This document shows positions 52,276-61,989 of a stretch of 64,000 bases of DNA, piece by piece. The position numbers and the translations under genes are program-made. How positions within the stretch are numbered: the first letter of the stretch is position 1; each line of letters opens with the position of its first letter. Location of the stretch: NCBI GenBank assembly GCA_044507775.1, contig JBIQIY010000014.1:75386-139385 (forward strand), given 5' to 3'. The stretch comes from Chryseosolibacter sp044507775 (GTDB lineage Bacteria; Bacteroidota; Bacteroidia; Cytophagales; Cyclobacteriaceae). The notes under the pieces are model-generated. The model was not told the DNA's origin, ran no database searches, and saw only the letters and a list, made by a program, of their open reading frames with translations.

Positions 52276-53550
52276 ATGGCCACTACCAATGCCCGATCAC
52301 GCTGGCTACGTTTGATTCCCATTGCTTTCATCACCTACAGCCTCGCCTATCTGGACCGGGCCAATTATGCCTTCGGCGTCACCGGCGGCATGCAGGAGGA
52401 TCTCAACATCACCACGGCCATGACGTCGCTGCTCGCCTCGCTGTTTTTTCTCGGCTACTTTTTTTTCCAGATACCAGGCGCCATCTATGCTGAGAAACGC
52501 AGCGCGAAAAAACTCATATTCTGGTCGCTGATCTTATGGGGTGGGCTTGCCGCTGCGACCGGACTCGCCCGGAACGGCGAGATCCTGATCGGCATACGGT
52601 TCATGCTAGGGGTAGTGGAAAGCGCTGTGATGCCAGCGATGCTCATACTATTGAGCCGGTGGTTTACAAAGTCGGAACGCTCTCGCGCCAACACTTTCCT
52701 GATTCTCGGCAATCCGGTTACCATTCTCTGGATGTCAATACTTTCCGGATATCTTGTGGATGCAGTGGGATGGCGTTGGATGTTCATCATCGAAGGACTC
52801 CCCGCTGTGATATGGGCGTTCTTTTGGTGGAGACTGGTCGACGATAAGCCCGCGGACGCCCGCTGGTTATCCGACGAGGAGAAGCAGGCTCTTCAGGCGC
52901 GCTTGCAGCAGGAACAGCAAGGCATCAAGCCTGTCAGAAATTACGGAGTGGCATTCAAATCACGAGTCGTTGTTCTCCTCTCGCTGCAGTACGCAATGTG
53001 GAGTATCGGTGTGTATGGATTTGTCATGTGGTTGCCCAGCATCATCAATGCAGCTCCCGACGTTAGCATCGTTGAAACCGGATGGCTGTCTTCCGTTCCA
53101 TACGTGTTTGCCGTGATCGCCATGTTGACGACCTCCTATTTCTCGGACAAGACCTTAAACCGGAAAGCATTCATCTGGCCCTGCCTTCTCATAGGCGCCA
53201 TCTGCTTCTATGGTTCCTATTTGATCGGCCCTAACAATTTCTGGATATCCTTTGTTTTGCTCGTAATAGCGGGGGCAGCAATGTATGCGCCTTACGGTCC
53301 GTTCTTCGCTGTAATCACCGAGATCCTTCCGAAAAATGTTTCCGGCGGCGCGATCGCGCTCATCAACAGTTTCGGCGCATTGGGTTCGTTCGCCGGTGCA
53401 TGGCTGGTCGGCTATCTCAATGGAGTAACGGGAGGGTTCGGCGCTTCCTACAACTTTATGGCGGCATCGCTACTACTGTCGGCGATCCTGACGATCATTG
53501 CCGTCCGCAATAAGCCGGATCCGGAACCAGTCTTGTCTGCATCGGTCTAA
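52276..53550 (+). CDS. MFS transporter (ACS family, sugar acid/anion type)
   Basis: 424 residues with 12 predicted helices. ACS/phthalate-permease features: RLIPIAFITYSLAYLDRANYAFG in TM1, and GIRFMLGVVESAVMPAMLILLSRWF between TM4 and TM5. Members import organic anions such as hexuronates, tartrate or 2-ketogluconate with protons. It may supply the SDR-ROK-SIS cluster just upstream; the two are separated by the repeats and MBL gene. Confidence 0.9.
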   Translation: MATTNARSRWLRLIPIAFITYSLAYLDRANYAFGVTGGMQEDLNITTAMTSLLASLFFLGYFFFQIPGAIYAEKRSAKKLIFWSLILWGGLAAATGLARNGEILIGIRFMLGVVESAVMPAMLILLSRWFTKSERSRANTFLILGNPVTILWMSILSGYLVDAVGWRWMFIIEGLPAVIWAFFWWRLVDDKPADARWLSDEEKQALQARLQQEQQGIKPVRNYGVAFKSRVVVLLSLQYAMWSIGVYGFVMWLPSIINAAPDVSIVETGWLSSVPYVFAVIAMLTTSYFSDKTLNRKAFIWPCLLIGAICFYGSYLIGPNNFWISFVLLVIAGAAMYAPYGPFFAVITEILPKNVSGGAIALINSFGALGSFAGAWLVGYLNGVTGGFGASYNFMAASLLLSAILTIIAVRNKPDPEPVLSASV

Positions 53551-53792
53551 CGGAATTCCCGTCAAGCAGCCGGGATGATTGTGTACAATCCGCACAGGGA
53601 TGTTGAATTTTTCAGCAGTCCCACCGGTCTGTTTTTAACTCTCTTATTGTCATCTCATATAAAAAACGCTGCAGGACAATACTATGCCCGTTTTTTAAAG
53701 GCCAATAGCCGCTGCGTTAAGTGTTCCCTTTTCATGGTACGAAAGTTTCAGTACTCGGGTGACACTATGTTTAACTTAAAATAATTGCCGAT

Positions 53793-54731
53793 ATGAAAAG
53801 GATATTATTAACAGGGGTAGCGGCCGCGCTATTTAGCGTGGGAGCCATCGCCCAGCAACAGCAGGATTCATCGCGGAATCAAAGTAATGAGTACCGTCAA
53901 ATGGACAGGCAATCCGACCAGGCTATAGACAGCGCTTCGAACGATTTCCAGCAAGGTGTGAATGAAGCTGACGAGGAGACTGAACGCGCCGGCGACAACA
54001 TCCGGCAGGAAAGCAACGAATTCCGCCAGGATGCTGAGCAAGGTGTGGAAAGAACGGGAGATCAAATCGAGCGAAATGCAGAAGAAGCCGGAGATGACAT
54101 TCAGCAAGGAGCTGAAAATACGCGGGACGATATTCGTCAGGGCACACGCAAAGCCGGTGACGAGATAGAGCAGGGCGCTGAACGCGCCGGAGACAGGATG
54201 CAAGAGGCCGGTGACGAAACTGAACACGCAACGGATCAAACACTCGACAACATGAACCAACAGTTCGAATCCACAGTCGAAGGTGAAGATCAGCAGGGAT
54301 CGGCAAGCTATAACACGGCTCCGGAACTCGAGGTAGTAAAGGACAAAGAAGGACCTAACAACGAAGTGGTCTATAAATATGAAGGCGATATGTTCTACGT
54401 CGACCGCGACGAGAAAAAAGTTGTAAAGGCAAAGGAATCTGAACTGCAGGATGCCAACAACGACGTGATCATTCACGAAAATCAGGAGAGCGGTGACCGG
54501 GCATCGGAAAACAATAATGACGACATGAACAACAATGACGCGTCAAGTCGTCAAAATTGGGATGCTGCGCAGCCACAGGATCAGTCATCATCCCAGGATC
54601 AGTCCACATCTCAGGATCAGTCTAGTCAGGATCAATCATCCACGTCGGATACCCAGGAGAATGATAATGCATCGAGCAGCAACCGCGATCAGTCGCAGAC
54701 CGAGTCACAGACTCCTGCACCGGAGCAGTAA
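53793..54731 (+). CDS. Secreted LEA-like 11-mer repeat protein
   Basis: 312 residues with a signal peptide (MKRILLTGVAAALFSVGAIAQ). Residues ~81-135 are five exact-length 11-residue units such as IERNAEEAGDD, IQQGAENTRDD, IRQGTRKAGDE and IEQGAERAGDR, the periodicity of LEA group 3 and apolipoprotein-like amphipathic helices. A short beta segment (EVVYKYEGDMFYVD) follows, then a Q/S/N/D-rich disordered tail with repeated DQSSSQDQ. Predicted periplasmic or surface desiccation/stress protein. Ends at a strong terminator. Confidence 0.72.
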   Translation: MKRILLTGVAAALFSVGAIAQQQQDSSRNQSNEYRQMDRQSDQAIDSASNDFQQGVNEADEETERAGDNIRQESNEFRQDAEQGVERTGDQIERNAEEAGDDIQQGAENTRDDIRQGTRKAGDEIEQGAERAGDRMQEAGDETEHATDQTLDNMNQQFESTVEGEDQQGSASYNTAPELEVVKDKEGPNNEVVYKYEGDMFYVDRDEKKVVKAKESELQDANNDVIIHENQESGDRASENNNDDMNNNDASSRQNWDAAQPQDQSSSQDQSTSQDQSSQDQSSTSDTQENDNASSSNRDQSQTESQTPAPEQ

Positions 54732-54751
54732 TAATTTTAACCATCAACCAC

Positions 54752-54787
54752 AAAAAAATCATAGCTCAAGGGCTATGATTTTTTTTT
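54752..54787 (+). terminator. Terminator after the LEA-like gene
   Basis: Seven As, 8-bp stem ATCATAGC/GCTATGAT with a 6-nt loop, then eight or more Ts. It is near symmetric, so it may work in both directions. Confidence 0.88.
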
Positions 54788-54843
54788 GGGGGGTATTTGT
54801 AAGTGTGTGGATATCCTCGATGGCATGATGCGCAGTACTGAAC

Positions 54844-54897
54844 GGGGGGACCACCCCAATTGTCCTGCGGACAATTGGCCCTCCTCGGGGAGGAGGG
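54844..54897. repeat. Double-hairpin dispersed element
   Basis: Two adjacent perfect hairpins, CCAATTGTCC-TGC-GGACAATTGG (54856-54878) and CCCTCCTC-GGG-GAGGAGGG (54879-54897), preceded by GGGGGGACCACC. No T-run and no ORF. The compact design is that of a mobile-type palindromic repeat in Bacteroidota. It is the main content of the gap 54788-54968. Confidence 0.7.
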
Positions 54898-54968
54898 CAT
54901 GCGGTATCTGATCGATTCATCATCACCTTAAACTGTGTGAGTCATCATCTGTTAGCAAAAAATGTTCA

Positions 54969-55586
54969 TCATTTATTGATGTCGGTTCTTCCGCCGCCAA
55001 TGGAAATGCCGGCGCGGATGCCGAGGTAGCTGTTCTTCACTTCACCTCCGCCGGGTACGTCTGTAGGCGGAATGATATTGTAGTCCAGCGTCATCGTAAA
55101 GTGACCGGCGTCAATACCGATCTTCGGGTAAAAACCAAAGCGGGTTTCAGCTCCGATCTCGTCGAGATCCGGATCTCCATTCTGACGCGTGTCGAATTTC
55201 GCAGCTGCCAGGCTGTAAAGACCCACACCGGCACCGACAAAAGGCCGGACCTTGTTGTTGTTAAAATAATAATGCGTGTTCAGCGTGTATGAAGCGATAG
55301 AGCTGGCATCACCTTCAACATCATTATTGCTGATTCCCTCAATCCCACGGGCAACAAATGCGCCTTCGAGCCTCAGACCAATCATCACCTGGTCGGTTGC
55401 GCGATAAGCCGGTTCGAGATACGCAAGGAAGCCTCCACCGGCGCCTTCGCCTGCACCGGGCGTTGCATAACCAATGCCGAGACCCACTCTAAATTCCTTG
55501 TACTCACGCGAGTAGTCTTCATCGTACTGAGCATACACATGCGAGGCGAAAAGACTTGCCGCAATTATTAAAATGGATTTTTTCAT
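54969..55586 (-). CDS. Outer-membrane beta-barrel protein
   Basis: 205 residues with a signal peptide (MKKSILIIAASLFASHVYAQ). The mature part alternates polar and hydrophobic residues in short strands (FRVGLGIGYATPG, QVMIGLRLEGAFV, VRPFVGAGVGLYSLA, GIRAGISIG). Matches the small eight-stranded OmpW/OmpX-like barrels of Bacteroidota. No activity assigned. An inverted repeat spans its start codon. Confidence 0.85.
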   Translation of the reverse strand: MKKSILIIAASLFASHVYAQYDEDYSREYKEFRVGLGIGYATPGAGEGAGGGFLAYLEPAYRATDQVMIGLRLEGAFVARGIEGISNNDVEGDASSIASYTLNTHYYFNNNKVRPFVGAGVGLYSLAAAKFDTRQNGDPDLDEIGAETRFGFYPKIGIDAGHFTMTLDYNIIPPTDVPGGGEVKNSYLGIRAGISIGGGRTDINK

Positions 55587-55613
55587 AGCGTTACAGTTTC
55601 CCGATTAACGCTA
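55586..55613 (-). promoter_or_regulatory. Inverted repeat at the start of the outer-membrane gene
   Basis: TAGCGTTA and TAACGCTA (8 bp each, 12-nt spacer) sit immediately upstream; the last base of the repeat is the A of the ATG. In the mRNA it would form a hairpin at the ribosome-binding region. Confidence 0.35.
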
Positions 55614-55673
55614 AAAAATCAGGCCGGAACTCGCGCCGAAAAACAACCGTGAATCGGAAACTACGACGAGGAA

Positions 55674-57206
55674 CTAGTGACCTACGCCGTTCGGCTGCAT
55701 CTCGATCAGATTGAGCATCTTCAATGTAGCGGTGATCGCCGCCTCCTGCTGATCGAATTCGAATCCACGGGTTTTGAACACGCGACCGTTCATGTCCCAG
55801 GTAATGATGGTCTCGACAAAAGCATCGGTGCGCCCCCCGGGAGGAATTGATATTTTGTAATCGGTGAGCTGCGGAAGTTTCTTACCCAACTGATCGTAGA
55901 TCGACTTGACAGCCTTCATGAAAGCGTCGTACTGACCATCGCCGGTGGAAGAAGCTTCGTAAACCTGACCATCGATCTCGATACTCAGCGTGGAGATCGG
56001 CTTGAGATTATAAACGTGACTCGAATAGTAATTGCGGATCCGGATCTTTTCAGGAAGCAGCTCGCGGCCCAGCACATCCGAGATGATGTAGGGAAGATCT
56101 TCCGGTGAGATATTTTCTTTCTTGTCGCCGAGTTCCACGACGCGTTGAGTAACCTTGCGCAGCGCTTCGGGGTCGAGCTCGATACCCAGCGTCTCGAGAT
56201 TCTTCTTGATGCTGGCGTTGCCGGAAGTTTTTCCAAGCGCATATTTTCTCGTGCGACCAAACCGCTCGGGCATCAGGTCGTTGTGATACAGATTTCCCTT
56301 GTTGTCGCCGTCTGCATGCACTCCGCACGTTTGCGTAAATACGTGTTCGCCGATCACCGGCTTGTTGTTGGGGACACCGATTCCGGAAAACACTTCCACC
56401 AGCTTGCTTACATTGTAAAGCATCGTCTCATCCACCGAAAATTCCGCGCGAAGGTGATCTTTCAGCAGAGCAACCACGCTCGACAGCGGCGCATTACCCG
56501 CGCGCTCACCCAGTCCGTTGACCGTGACGTGCAGCGCCGACGCGCCGGCCTTGATGGCGGAAAAACAGTTCGCGACCGACAAGTCGTAATCGTTGTGTGC
56601 GTGAAAATCGAATCTCTTCCCAGGAAACCTTTTTACCATGTCCTGAACATACCGGAACGTCTCATCCGGATTCAACACACCGAGGGTATCGGGAAGCATG
56701 AACCGCGCGATGCGCTCGTCCTGAAGGGCATCCATCAGAAAGTATACGTAGTCCGGGGAATTGCGCATCCCGTTAGACCAGTCTTCAAAGTAAACATTGA
56801 CCGCAATGCCGAGTTTGTGAGCGTAAGCGAGCGTTTTGCGAATATCGGCAACGTGCTCTTCCGGCTTCTTCTTCAACTGGCCTTCGACGTGTTTCAGCGA
56901 GCCCTTGCAGAGCAGGTTAATAACTTTTCCATCTGCCTTATGAATCCAGTCCAGCGAACGGTTTTCATCTACAAATCCCAGGATCTCGACCTTATCGTGA
57001 AAGCCATTTTCTTTGGCCCACTTGATGATCCTGGTAGCACCTTCAAATTCGCCTTCGGAAATTCGTGCGGAGGCAATTTCCACCCTATCAACTTTTACCT
57101 CTTCCAGCAACATTTTGGCGATGTTCAGCTTCTCGGTCGCCGTGTACGACACCCCCGACGTTTGTTCGCCATCCCGGAGTGTGGTATCCATGATCTCTAT
57201 ATACAT
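55674..57206 (-). CDS. Alpha-isopropylmalate/citramalate synthase-like enzyme (LeuA type)
   Basis: 510 residues. The HMGL-like domain has IMDTTLRDGEQT at 5-16, FHAHNDYDLS with metal ligands His202 and His204, and NGLGERAGN. The C-terminal ~140 residues (LSIEIDGQVYEASSTGDGQYDAFMKAVK and FVETIITWDMNG) match the LeuA regulatory domain. Condenses acetyl-CoA with an alpha-keto acid; leucine synthesis or citramalate formation are the choices. No leuB, leuC or leuD adjoins it, so the product is uncertain. Confidence 0.88.
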   Translation of the reverse strand: MYIEIMDTTLRDGEQTSGVSYTATEKLNIAKMLLEEVKVDRVEIASARISEGEFEGATRIIKWAKENGFHDKVEILGFVDENRSLDWIHKADGKVINLLCKGSLKHVEGQLKKKPEEHVADIRKTLAYAHKLGIAVNVYFEDWSNGMRNSPDYVYFLMDALQDERIARFMLPDTLGVLNPDETFRYVQDMVKRFPGKRFDFHAHNDYDLSVANCFSAIKAGASALHVTVNGLGERAGNAPLSSVVALLKDHLRAEFSVDETMLYNVSKLVEVFSGIGVPNNKPVIGEHVFTQTCGVHADGDNKGNLYHNDLMPERFGRTRKYALGKTSGNASIKKNLETLGIELDPEALRKVTQRVVELGDKKENISPEDLPYIISDVLGRELLPEKIRIRNYYSSHVYNLKPISTLSIEIDGQVYEASSTGDGQYDAFMKAVKSIYDQLGKKLPQLTDYKISIPPGGRTDAFVETIITWDMNGRVFKTRGFEFDQQEAAITATLKMLNLIEMQPNGVGH

Positions 57207-57304
57207 ACGATTGCGCGGGCCTGAATCAAGCCAGTTGGCCCTTTTGAATTATTACAAACCGCAAATTACGGGAAGTTCGGGGCAAGGGCAAATGTTTCGT
57301 GGAA

Positions 57305-58066
57305 TCACAGTTCCTCGAAGTCGTGGTACTTTGGTTTCTCTTTCTGGCGCCAGTACCACATCAGGAGGAACCCGATGATGGCGCCGCCGACGTGTCCAAA
57401 GTGGGCAATTCCTCCGCCGAAGATTGAAAAGCCTGTAACCCCCGAAAAGAGGTCGAGCGCGATCAGGCCGGGAATGAAATACTTGGCAGCGATCGGGACG
57501 GGCAGGAAGATCAGGAAGAGCTTGGCGTTCGGGAACAGGATTCCGAAGGCAACAAGCACGCCATAGATGGCACCGGACGCGCCGACTACAGGAGTATTAA
57601 ACAGCGCGTAAAACTCGGAAAGCTTTTCTTCCGAAACAGCCCCTACCGTTGCCAGATTGTATTTTCCTGTCTCAAGCAAAGTCCTGATGTCATCCGGAGA
57701 TGCTCCGGTGGCAATGACCTGATCGTAAAGGTTATTGAATTTGTAGTAGTTGACCAGTGTGTAAATCACTGCGGCTCCAATCCCGGCAAGGAAAAAGAAC
57801 ACACAAAACTTCTTCTTGCCCCACATCTTCTCCAAGGGTGTGCCGAACGCCCATAGCGCGTACATATTAAAAAATATATGCGCGAATCCTCCGTGCATGA
57901 AAATGTTCGTTACGAACTGCCAGATCTTGAACTTTTCATTTTGAGGGAAGTACAGGGCCAGGTTTTCAAACATCGGCACCTGCATGGAGGGCGCCATGAA
58001 CGCGATGGCAAACAAGACAACGCAGACAAAAATAATTACGGCGATGGCGCTGGGGGACTGATTCAT
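57305..58066 (-). CDS. Rhomboid-family intramembrane serine protease
   Basis: 253 residues with six or seven hydrophobic segments. Catalytic dyad Ser164 in GASGAIYG and His225 in HFGHVGGAI; the L1/TM2 HMHGGFAHIFFNM-like segment (MHGGFAHIFFNM) at 57-68 is present. An acidic-loop insertion of ~35 residues lies before TM4. Cleaves transmembrane helices in the inner membrane; substrate unknown. Confidence 0.93.
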   Translation of the reverse strand: MNQSPSAIAVIIFVCVVLFAIAFMAPSMQVPMFENLALYFPQNEKFKIWQFVTNIFMHGGFAHIFFNMYALWAFGTPLEKMWGKKKFCVFFFLAGIGAAVIYTLVNYYKFNNLYDQVIATGASPDDIRTLLETGKYNLATVGAVSEEKLSEFYALFNTPVVGASGAIYGVLVAFGILFPNAKLFLIFLPVPIAAKYFIPGLIALDLFSGVTGFSIFGGGIAHFGHVGGAIIGFLLMWYWRQKEKPKYHDFEEL

Positions 58067-58130
58067 TCGGGCAGTTTAAGTCCGCCGAAATATAGTCAAA
58101 CCCATAAACATTACCGCCGCGGCAGCGACC

Positions 58131-60566
58131 CTATTCGGTTCGCAGTACCCGCGCCGGATTGGTATTGGCACCCCGAAAGATCTGCGTGCTCACCGTTCCA
58201 AGGGCAATAAAGGCCAGGATAACGACGGGGACTACAAAGAGGTCCCACTCCAGCCCTATGCGAAACGCAAAGGTGTGCAGCCAGGTGTCAATGCCGTACC
58301 ATGTGACAGGAATGGCGATCAGTGTAGCTACAAGCACAAGCTTGAAAAATTGCCACGACAACAGCGACATGATACTATACACGGATGCGCCCAGGACCTT
58401 CCTGATGCCAATCTCTTTCAGCTTCTGCGTGGTGGTGAATGCCGCGAGCCCCCATAATCCCAGGCATGCAATGACGATCGCGAGGATTGCAAACAGGCCG
58501 AAGATACTTGCAAACTGCTGTTCCGCCTTGTATTGACTGTTAAAGAAATCGTCCAGGAAAAAATAATCGAACGGATTGCCGGGAAAAGCTTCATCGTATT
58601 TCGATTCAATCTTCTTGATCACGCCGGGAATATCCTTGCCGTTGAGGAGAATGGAATAATGGCGACCGGAAATTGTATCCGCCTTGAATAGCCAGGGCTC
58701 ATGATCCGACTTTAAAGAAGCCCAGTGAAAATTCTTCAACACACCGACTATCGCCGTCGTGTCTCCGCCGAGGATCATCCGTTCGGTCAATGCCTTTTCA
58801 GGATCGCCGAGCCCAAAGGTCTTTACCGCGGCTTCATTGACTAGCACGGAATTCATATCGGAGGCGATCGCCGGATTGAAGCTCCTTCCGGAAAGGACAG
58901 TGATGCCATACGTGTCGATAAAATCGGGATCGATCCACACGATTCGCCCGTTCTTATTTTCGTTCAACGCATCCCCATCCTTACGCATGCCGGTGCCCCA
59001 GTTGTGCCCCCCGCCGGGAATCGCAGCCGACGTGGCTACCTTCACGACACCGGGTATCTGCTTGATCTCATTCTTCAGTGTAATCAACCGCTCTCGTGCC
59101 GTTTCTCTTTCGAGGATGCTTGGCCCGCTTACTACCAGCATCTGTTCCATGGTAAGCCCTTTGTCCTGTCCGCGCATGAATACGATCTGACGGTAGATGG
59201 CGAAGGTGCCGGCGATGAGTATCAGCGATGACGCAAATTGAAACACCACAAGCGCCTTGCGCAGCGAGAAACCACCCTGCATCTTTTCACCTGCGCCCTT
59301 CAGTACGGTGGTGATCTTGAACGATGAAAGAACAAACGCCGGATACAATCCTGAAATAAACGACCCTGTTACGAACAATGCGAATAAAATGAGCCAGAGC
59401 CGGTAATCGCCAAAGTCGAATGAAAGATCTTTGCCGACAATATCCGCCAGCACCGGCAGCAAGACCACTGCGAACAGCAATGCAAGCACAACACCCAGGA
59501 AGTTAACGAGCACAGATTCAAAGATGAACTGTGAAACCAGCTGCCCCTTCAGCGCGCCGATGGATTTCTTGATGCCCACCTCCCGCGCGCGCTCCATCGC
59601 GCGAGCAGTCGACAGGTTGATGTAGTTTATCCAAGCAATGGCGAGAATAAAAATTGAAATGAGGATGTAGAAGTAAATCGAGTTGATACTCGTCGTCGCG
59701 CTCGTATCATAATTCAAACCCGGACTCAGATGAATATCCCGGATGGGTTGCAGGCCAAAGACCGCACGTCCGTTGGAATCCGCCAGGTCTTTGCCCCGGT
59801 ACTTCTCAACGAATGCCGGCAGTTTTGCTTCAAGCGCCTTGACATCGGTGTTTGGGTAAAGTTCGATGTACGTGTAAAAGTTATTCCATCCCCATCCATC
59901 ATCCTGCTGGTATTGCTCACCCTGCAGCAGGTTGTGAATTGGGAACAGGAACTCAAAATAGAAATGGGAATTATCGGGCACATCTTCCAGCACGGCCGTG
60001 ACTTCGTACTCACCATCGGACCACCCCCCTGCAAGCTTCATTAGCTTTCCGATCGGATCCTCATTCTTTCCAAAGTATTTGATCGCGGCCGACCGGGTCA
60101 GCACAATGGAATTCGGCCTGTCGAGGGCAGTGCTCAGATCACCCTCAAGCGCTTTATAGGTGAAGACATCCAGAAAGGTTGAATCGACGTACTGAATTTT
60201 TTCTTCGTGAAAGGTTACCGGGTTTCCGGATGAGGGCGTGTAGGCGAGGACCGCGCCGCCATACATCGGATGCGTCCGGATGTAATTTTTGACCTCCGGA
60301 AATTCGTCCTTGAGGGAAGTCCCCTGCGCAAAACCGGAGATGACGTTCGTTCCCCTCAGCTCGCCGTTCTGGTAGTACGTCGTCGTCGTGCGATAGATAT
60401 TTTCGGCGTTCTTATGGAAGCTGTCGTAGCTCAGTTCGAAGTCAACAAACTTCAGGATCACCAGGCAGACGGCAACGCCAATTGCAAGTCCAAAGATGTT
60501 GATAAAGGAATACAGCTTCCGCTTCATCAGATTGCGGATCGCAAGGACGAGATGGCTTTTAAGCAT
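58131..60566 (-). CDS. FtsX/MacB-type ABC transporter permease
   Basis: 811 residues. One N-terminal membrane segment (SFINIFGLAIGVAVCLVIL), a long extracytoplasmic MacB_PCD domain, then three helices (~295-425), a second periplasmic domain and three more helices ending at residue 811. Motifs WINYINLSTARAMERAREVGIKKSIGA and LKEIGIRKVLGAS are the paired FtsX coupling segments. In Bacteroidota such 8xx-residue permeases occur in families without an adjacent ATPase, as here. Role, perhaps envelope stress or peptide export, unknown. Confidence 0.9.
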   Translation of the reverse strand: MLKSHLVLAIRNLMKRKLYSFINIFGLAIGVAVCLVILKFVDFELSYDSFHKNAENIYRTTTTYYQNGELRGTNVISGFAQGTSLKDEFPEVKNYIRTHPMYGGAVLAYTPSSGNPVTFHEEKIQYVDSTFLDVFTYKALEGDLSTALDRPNSIVLTRSAAIKYFGKNEDPIGKLMKLAGGWSDGEYEVTAVLEDVPDNSHFYFEFLFPIHNLLQGEQYQQDDGWGWNNFYTYIELYPNTDVKALEAKLPAFVEKYRGKDLADSNGRAVFGLQPIRDIHLSPGLNYDTSATTSINSIYFYILISIFILAIAWINYINLSTARAMERAREVGIKKSIGALKGQLVSQFIFESVLVNFLGVVLALLFAVVLLPVLADIVGKDLSFDFGDYRLWLILFALFVTGSFISGLYPAFVLSSFKITTVLKGAGEKMQGGFSLRKALVVFQFASSLILIAGTFAIYRQIVFMRGQDKGLTMEQMLVVSGPSILERETARERLITLKNEIKQIPGVVKVATSAAIPGGGHNWGTGMRKDGDALNENKNGRIVWIDPDFIDTYGITVLSGRSFNPAIASDMNSVLVNEAAVKTFGLGDPEKALTERMILGGDTTAIVGVLKNFHWASLKSDHEPWLFKADTISGRHYSILLNGKDIPGVIKKIESKYDEAFPGNPFDYFFLDDFFNSQYKAEQQFASIFGLFAILAIVIACLGLWGLAAFTTTQKLKEIGIRKVLGASVYSIMSLLSWQFFKLVLVATLIAIPVTWYGIDTWLHTFAFRIGLEWDLFVVPVVILAFIALGTVSTQIFRGANTNPARVLRTE

Positions 60567-60686
60567 AAATGGCGGGTTTTATTTCCCTGTAGGATGCGTG
60601 CTGCGACTAAAAGGTTGCAACTAGTAGGGTACTCCGCCAAATACTAACGGTTACACACTCTGAAGAAAAAAGTTCGCACCGCCGCA

Positions 60687-61760
60687 TTAATCCGCCCGTC
60701 CGAGCCGCTTGAGGTATAAAAGATGTGAACCTATCGCCTTCACGATGGAGGAATACTCAATATAGGTAACGTTCGATTCCCGGCAGACTTCTTTCACAAT
60801 ACGGCTGATCGCCGGATAGTGGACATGGCTTATCCGCGGGAAAAGATGATGTTCGATCTGGAAATTCAGCCCGCCCAGCAACCAGTGCAGGGGCTTGCTG
60901 TGCGTGGCGAAATTGGCTGTGGATTCAATCTGGTGGATCGCCCACTCCTGCTTCGCGCTGGTATCCTGGTTGCGCGCCGAATGAAACTCAGTGCCCTCCA
61001 CAACATGCGCGAGCTGGAAAACGATACTGATCGAGACTCCCGTTACAAACGTGATCAGAAAAATTCCGACGAGCGCAGGCACCCAGCCGACCATGATAAC
61101 AGGTATGACGATATACACGAGAACATAGGATATCTTCGTGATCCAAAAGATGAAATGCTCCTTCAACGCCAGTTTCTTCGGCGCCGAGTTTGCAGAATGC
61201 CTTCCGGAAAAATATTTTTCAAAGTCCTCATAAAACACCCAGGCCAGGTACGAAATGCCGTACAGAAACACCCAGTATACATGCTGAAAGCGATGGAACC
61301 AGTATCGGGGCTGCTCGCGGTGCATCCGCATGAAAGGTCTTGCATCAATATCGGAATCCATCCCATCGATGTTGGTAAAGGTGTGATGATTGATGTTGTG
61401 CTTGATCTTCCAGAAAAATGAAATGCCACCGAGCATATTGAGCGAATAGGCCGATGCCTTGTTGATCCAGGAATGTCGTGAAAAAGTCTGATGACCTCCC
61501 TCGTGCATCACATTGAAACCGATGATGCCCAAATTCAAACCCAGCAGCACACAGAGCGGTATTGAAATGTAAACGGGTGGTGTAAAAAATACCAGCACGG
61601 TATATAATGCGGCGGCAGTGAAAATTTGAATGCCTCCTTTCCAGTATAATTTTCCGTTACCGGCCGGATCCAGTTTTGTGTCGGCAAAATACGAATCAAC
61701 CCTGGACTTCAGGTTTTTAAAAAATGTGGTTTGATTATTTTCGAATGTAAATTTGAGCAT
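60687..61760 (-). CDS. Membrane fatty acid desaturase
   Basis: 357 residues from the ATG at 61760; the longer frame to 62030 overlaps the CBM9 gene start. Three histidine boxes: HEGGH at 86-90, HNINHH at 121-126, and QIEHH at 301-305 (the last is typical of the linoleoyl-CoA/delta-6 branch). About four membrane segments. No cytochrome b5 domain. Introduces a double bond into membrane lipids or CoA esters, likely for fluidity control. Confidence 0.93.
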   Translation of the reverse strand: MLKFTFENNQTTFFKNLKSRVDSYFADTKLDPAGNGKLYWKGGIQIFTAAALYTVLVFFTPPVYISIPLCVLLGLNLGIIGFNVMHEGGHQTFSRHSWINKASAYSLNMLGGISFFWKIKHNINHHTFTNIDGMDSDIDARPFMRMHREQPRYWFHRFQHVYWVFLYGISYLAWVFYEDFEKYFSGRHSANSAPKKLALKEHFIFWITKISYVLVYIVIPVIMVGWVPALVGIFLITFVTGVSISIVFQLAHVVEGTEFHSARNQDTSAKQEWAIHQIESTANFATHSKPLHWLLGGLNFQIEHHLFPRISHVHYPAISRIVKEVCRESNVTYIEYSSIVKAIGSHLLYLKRLGRAD

Positions 61761-61989
61761 GATGGTGGATATCCTGTATGAACGCCGGAGGCGCCGTTTT
61801 AGTGTATGCGCTTCTGCGGTCCTCAAATATAATATATTCCGCTCGCATTCAGGGCACAATCCTACAACTAACCTACACGATGGCAAAGGCGCGTTAACGC
61901 ACCGGCTGATGTTTCCTAAGGATGAAAGGAGGCCACTGTCCTGTTGTTTGTTCCGCCGCATTTCGTTTACTTGATGGAAACAAGCGACT

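Noticed and set aside
53575..53784. 69-codon plus-strand frame before the LEA-like gene
   Set aside because: Unremarkable composition, no start context, and it occupies the probable promoter region.
53868..54476. 202-codon minus-strand frame rich in F, V and L
   Set aside because: Antisense of the LEA-like repeats; its hydrophobic period mirrors the 11-mer coding repeat.
56145..57224. 359-codon plus-strand frame
   Set aside because: Fully antisense to the LeuA-type gene; no domain features.
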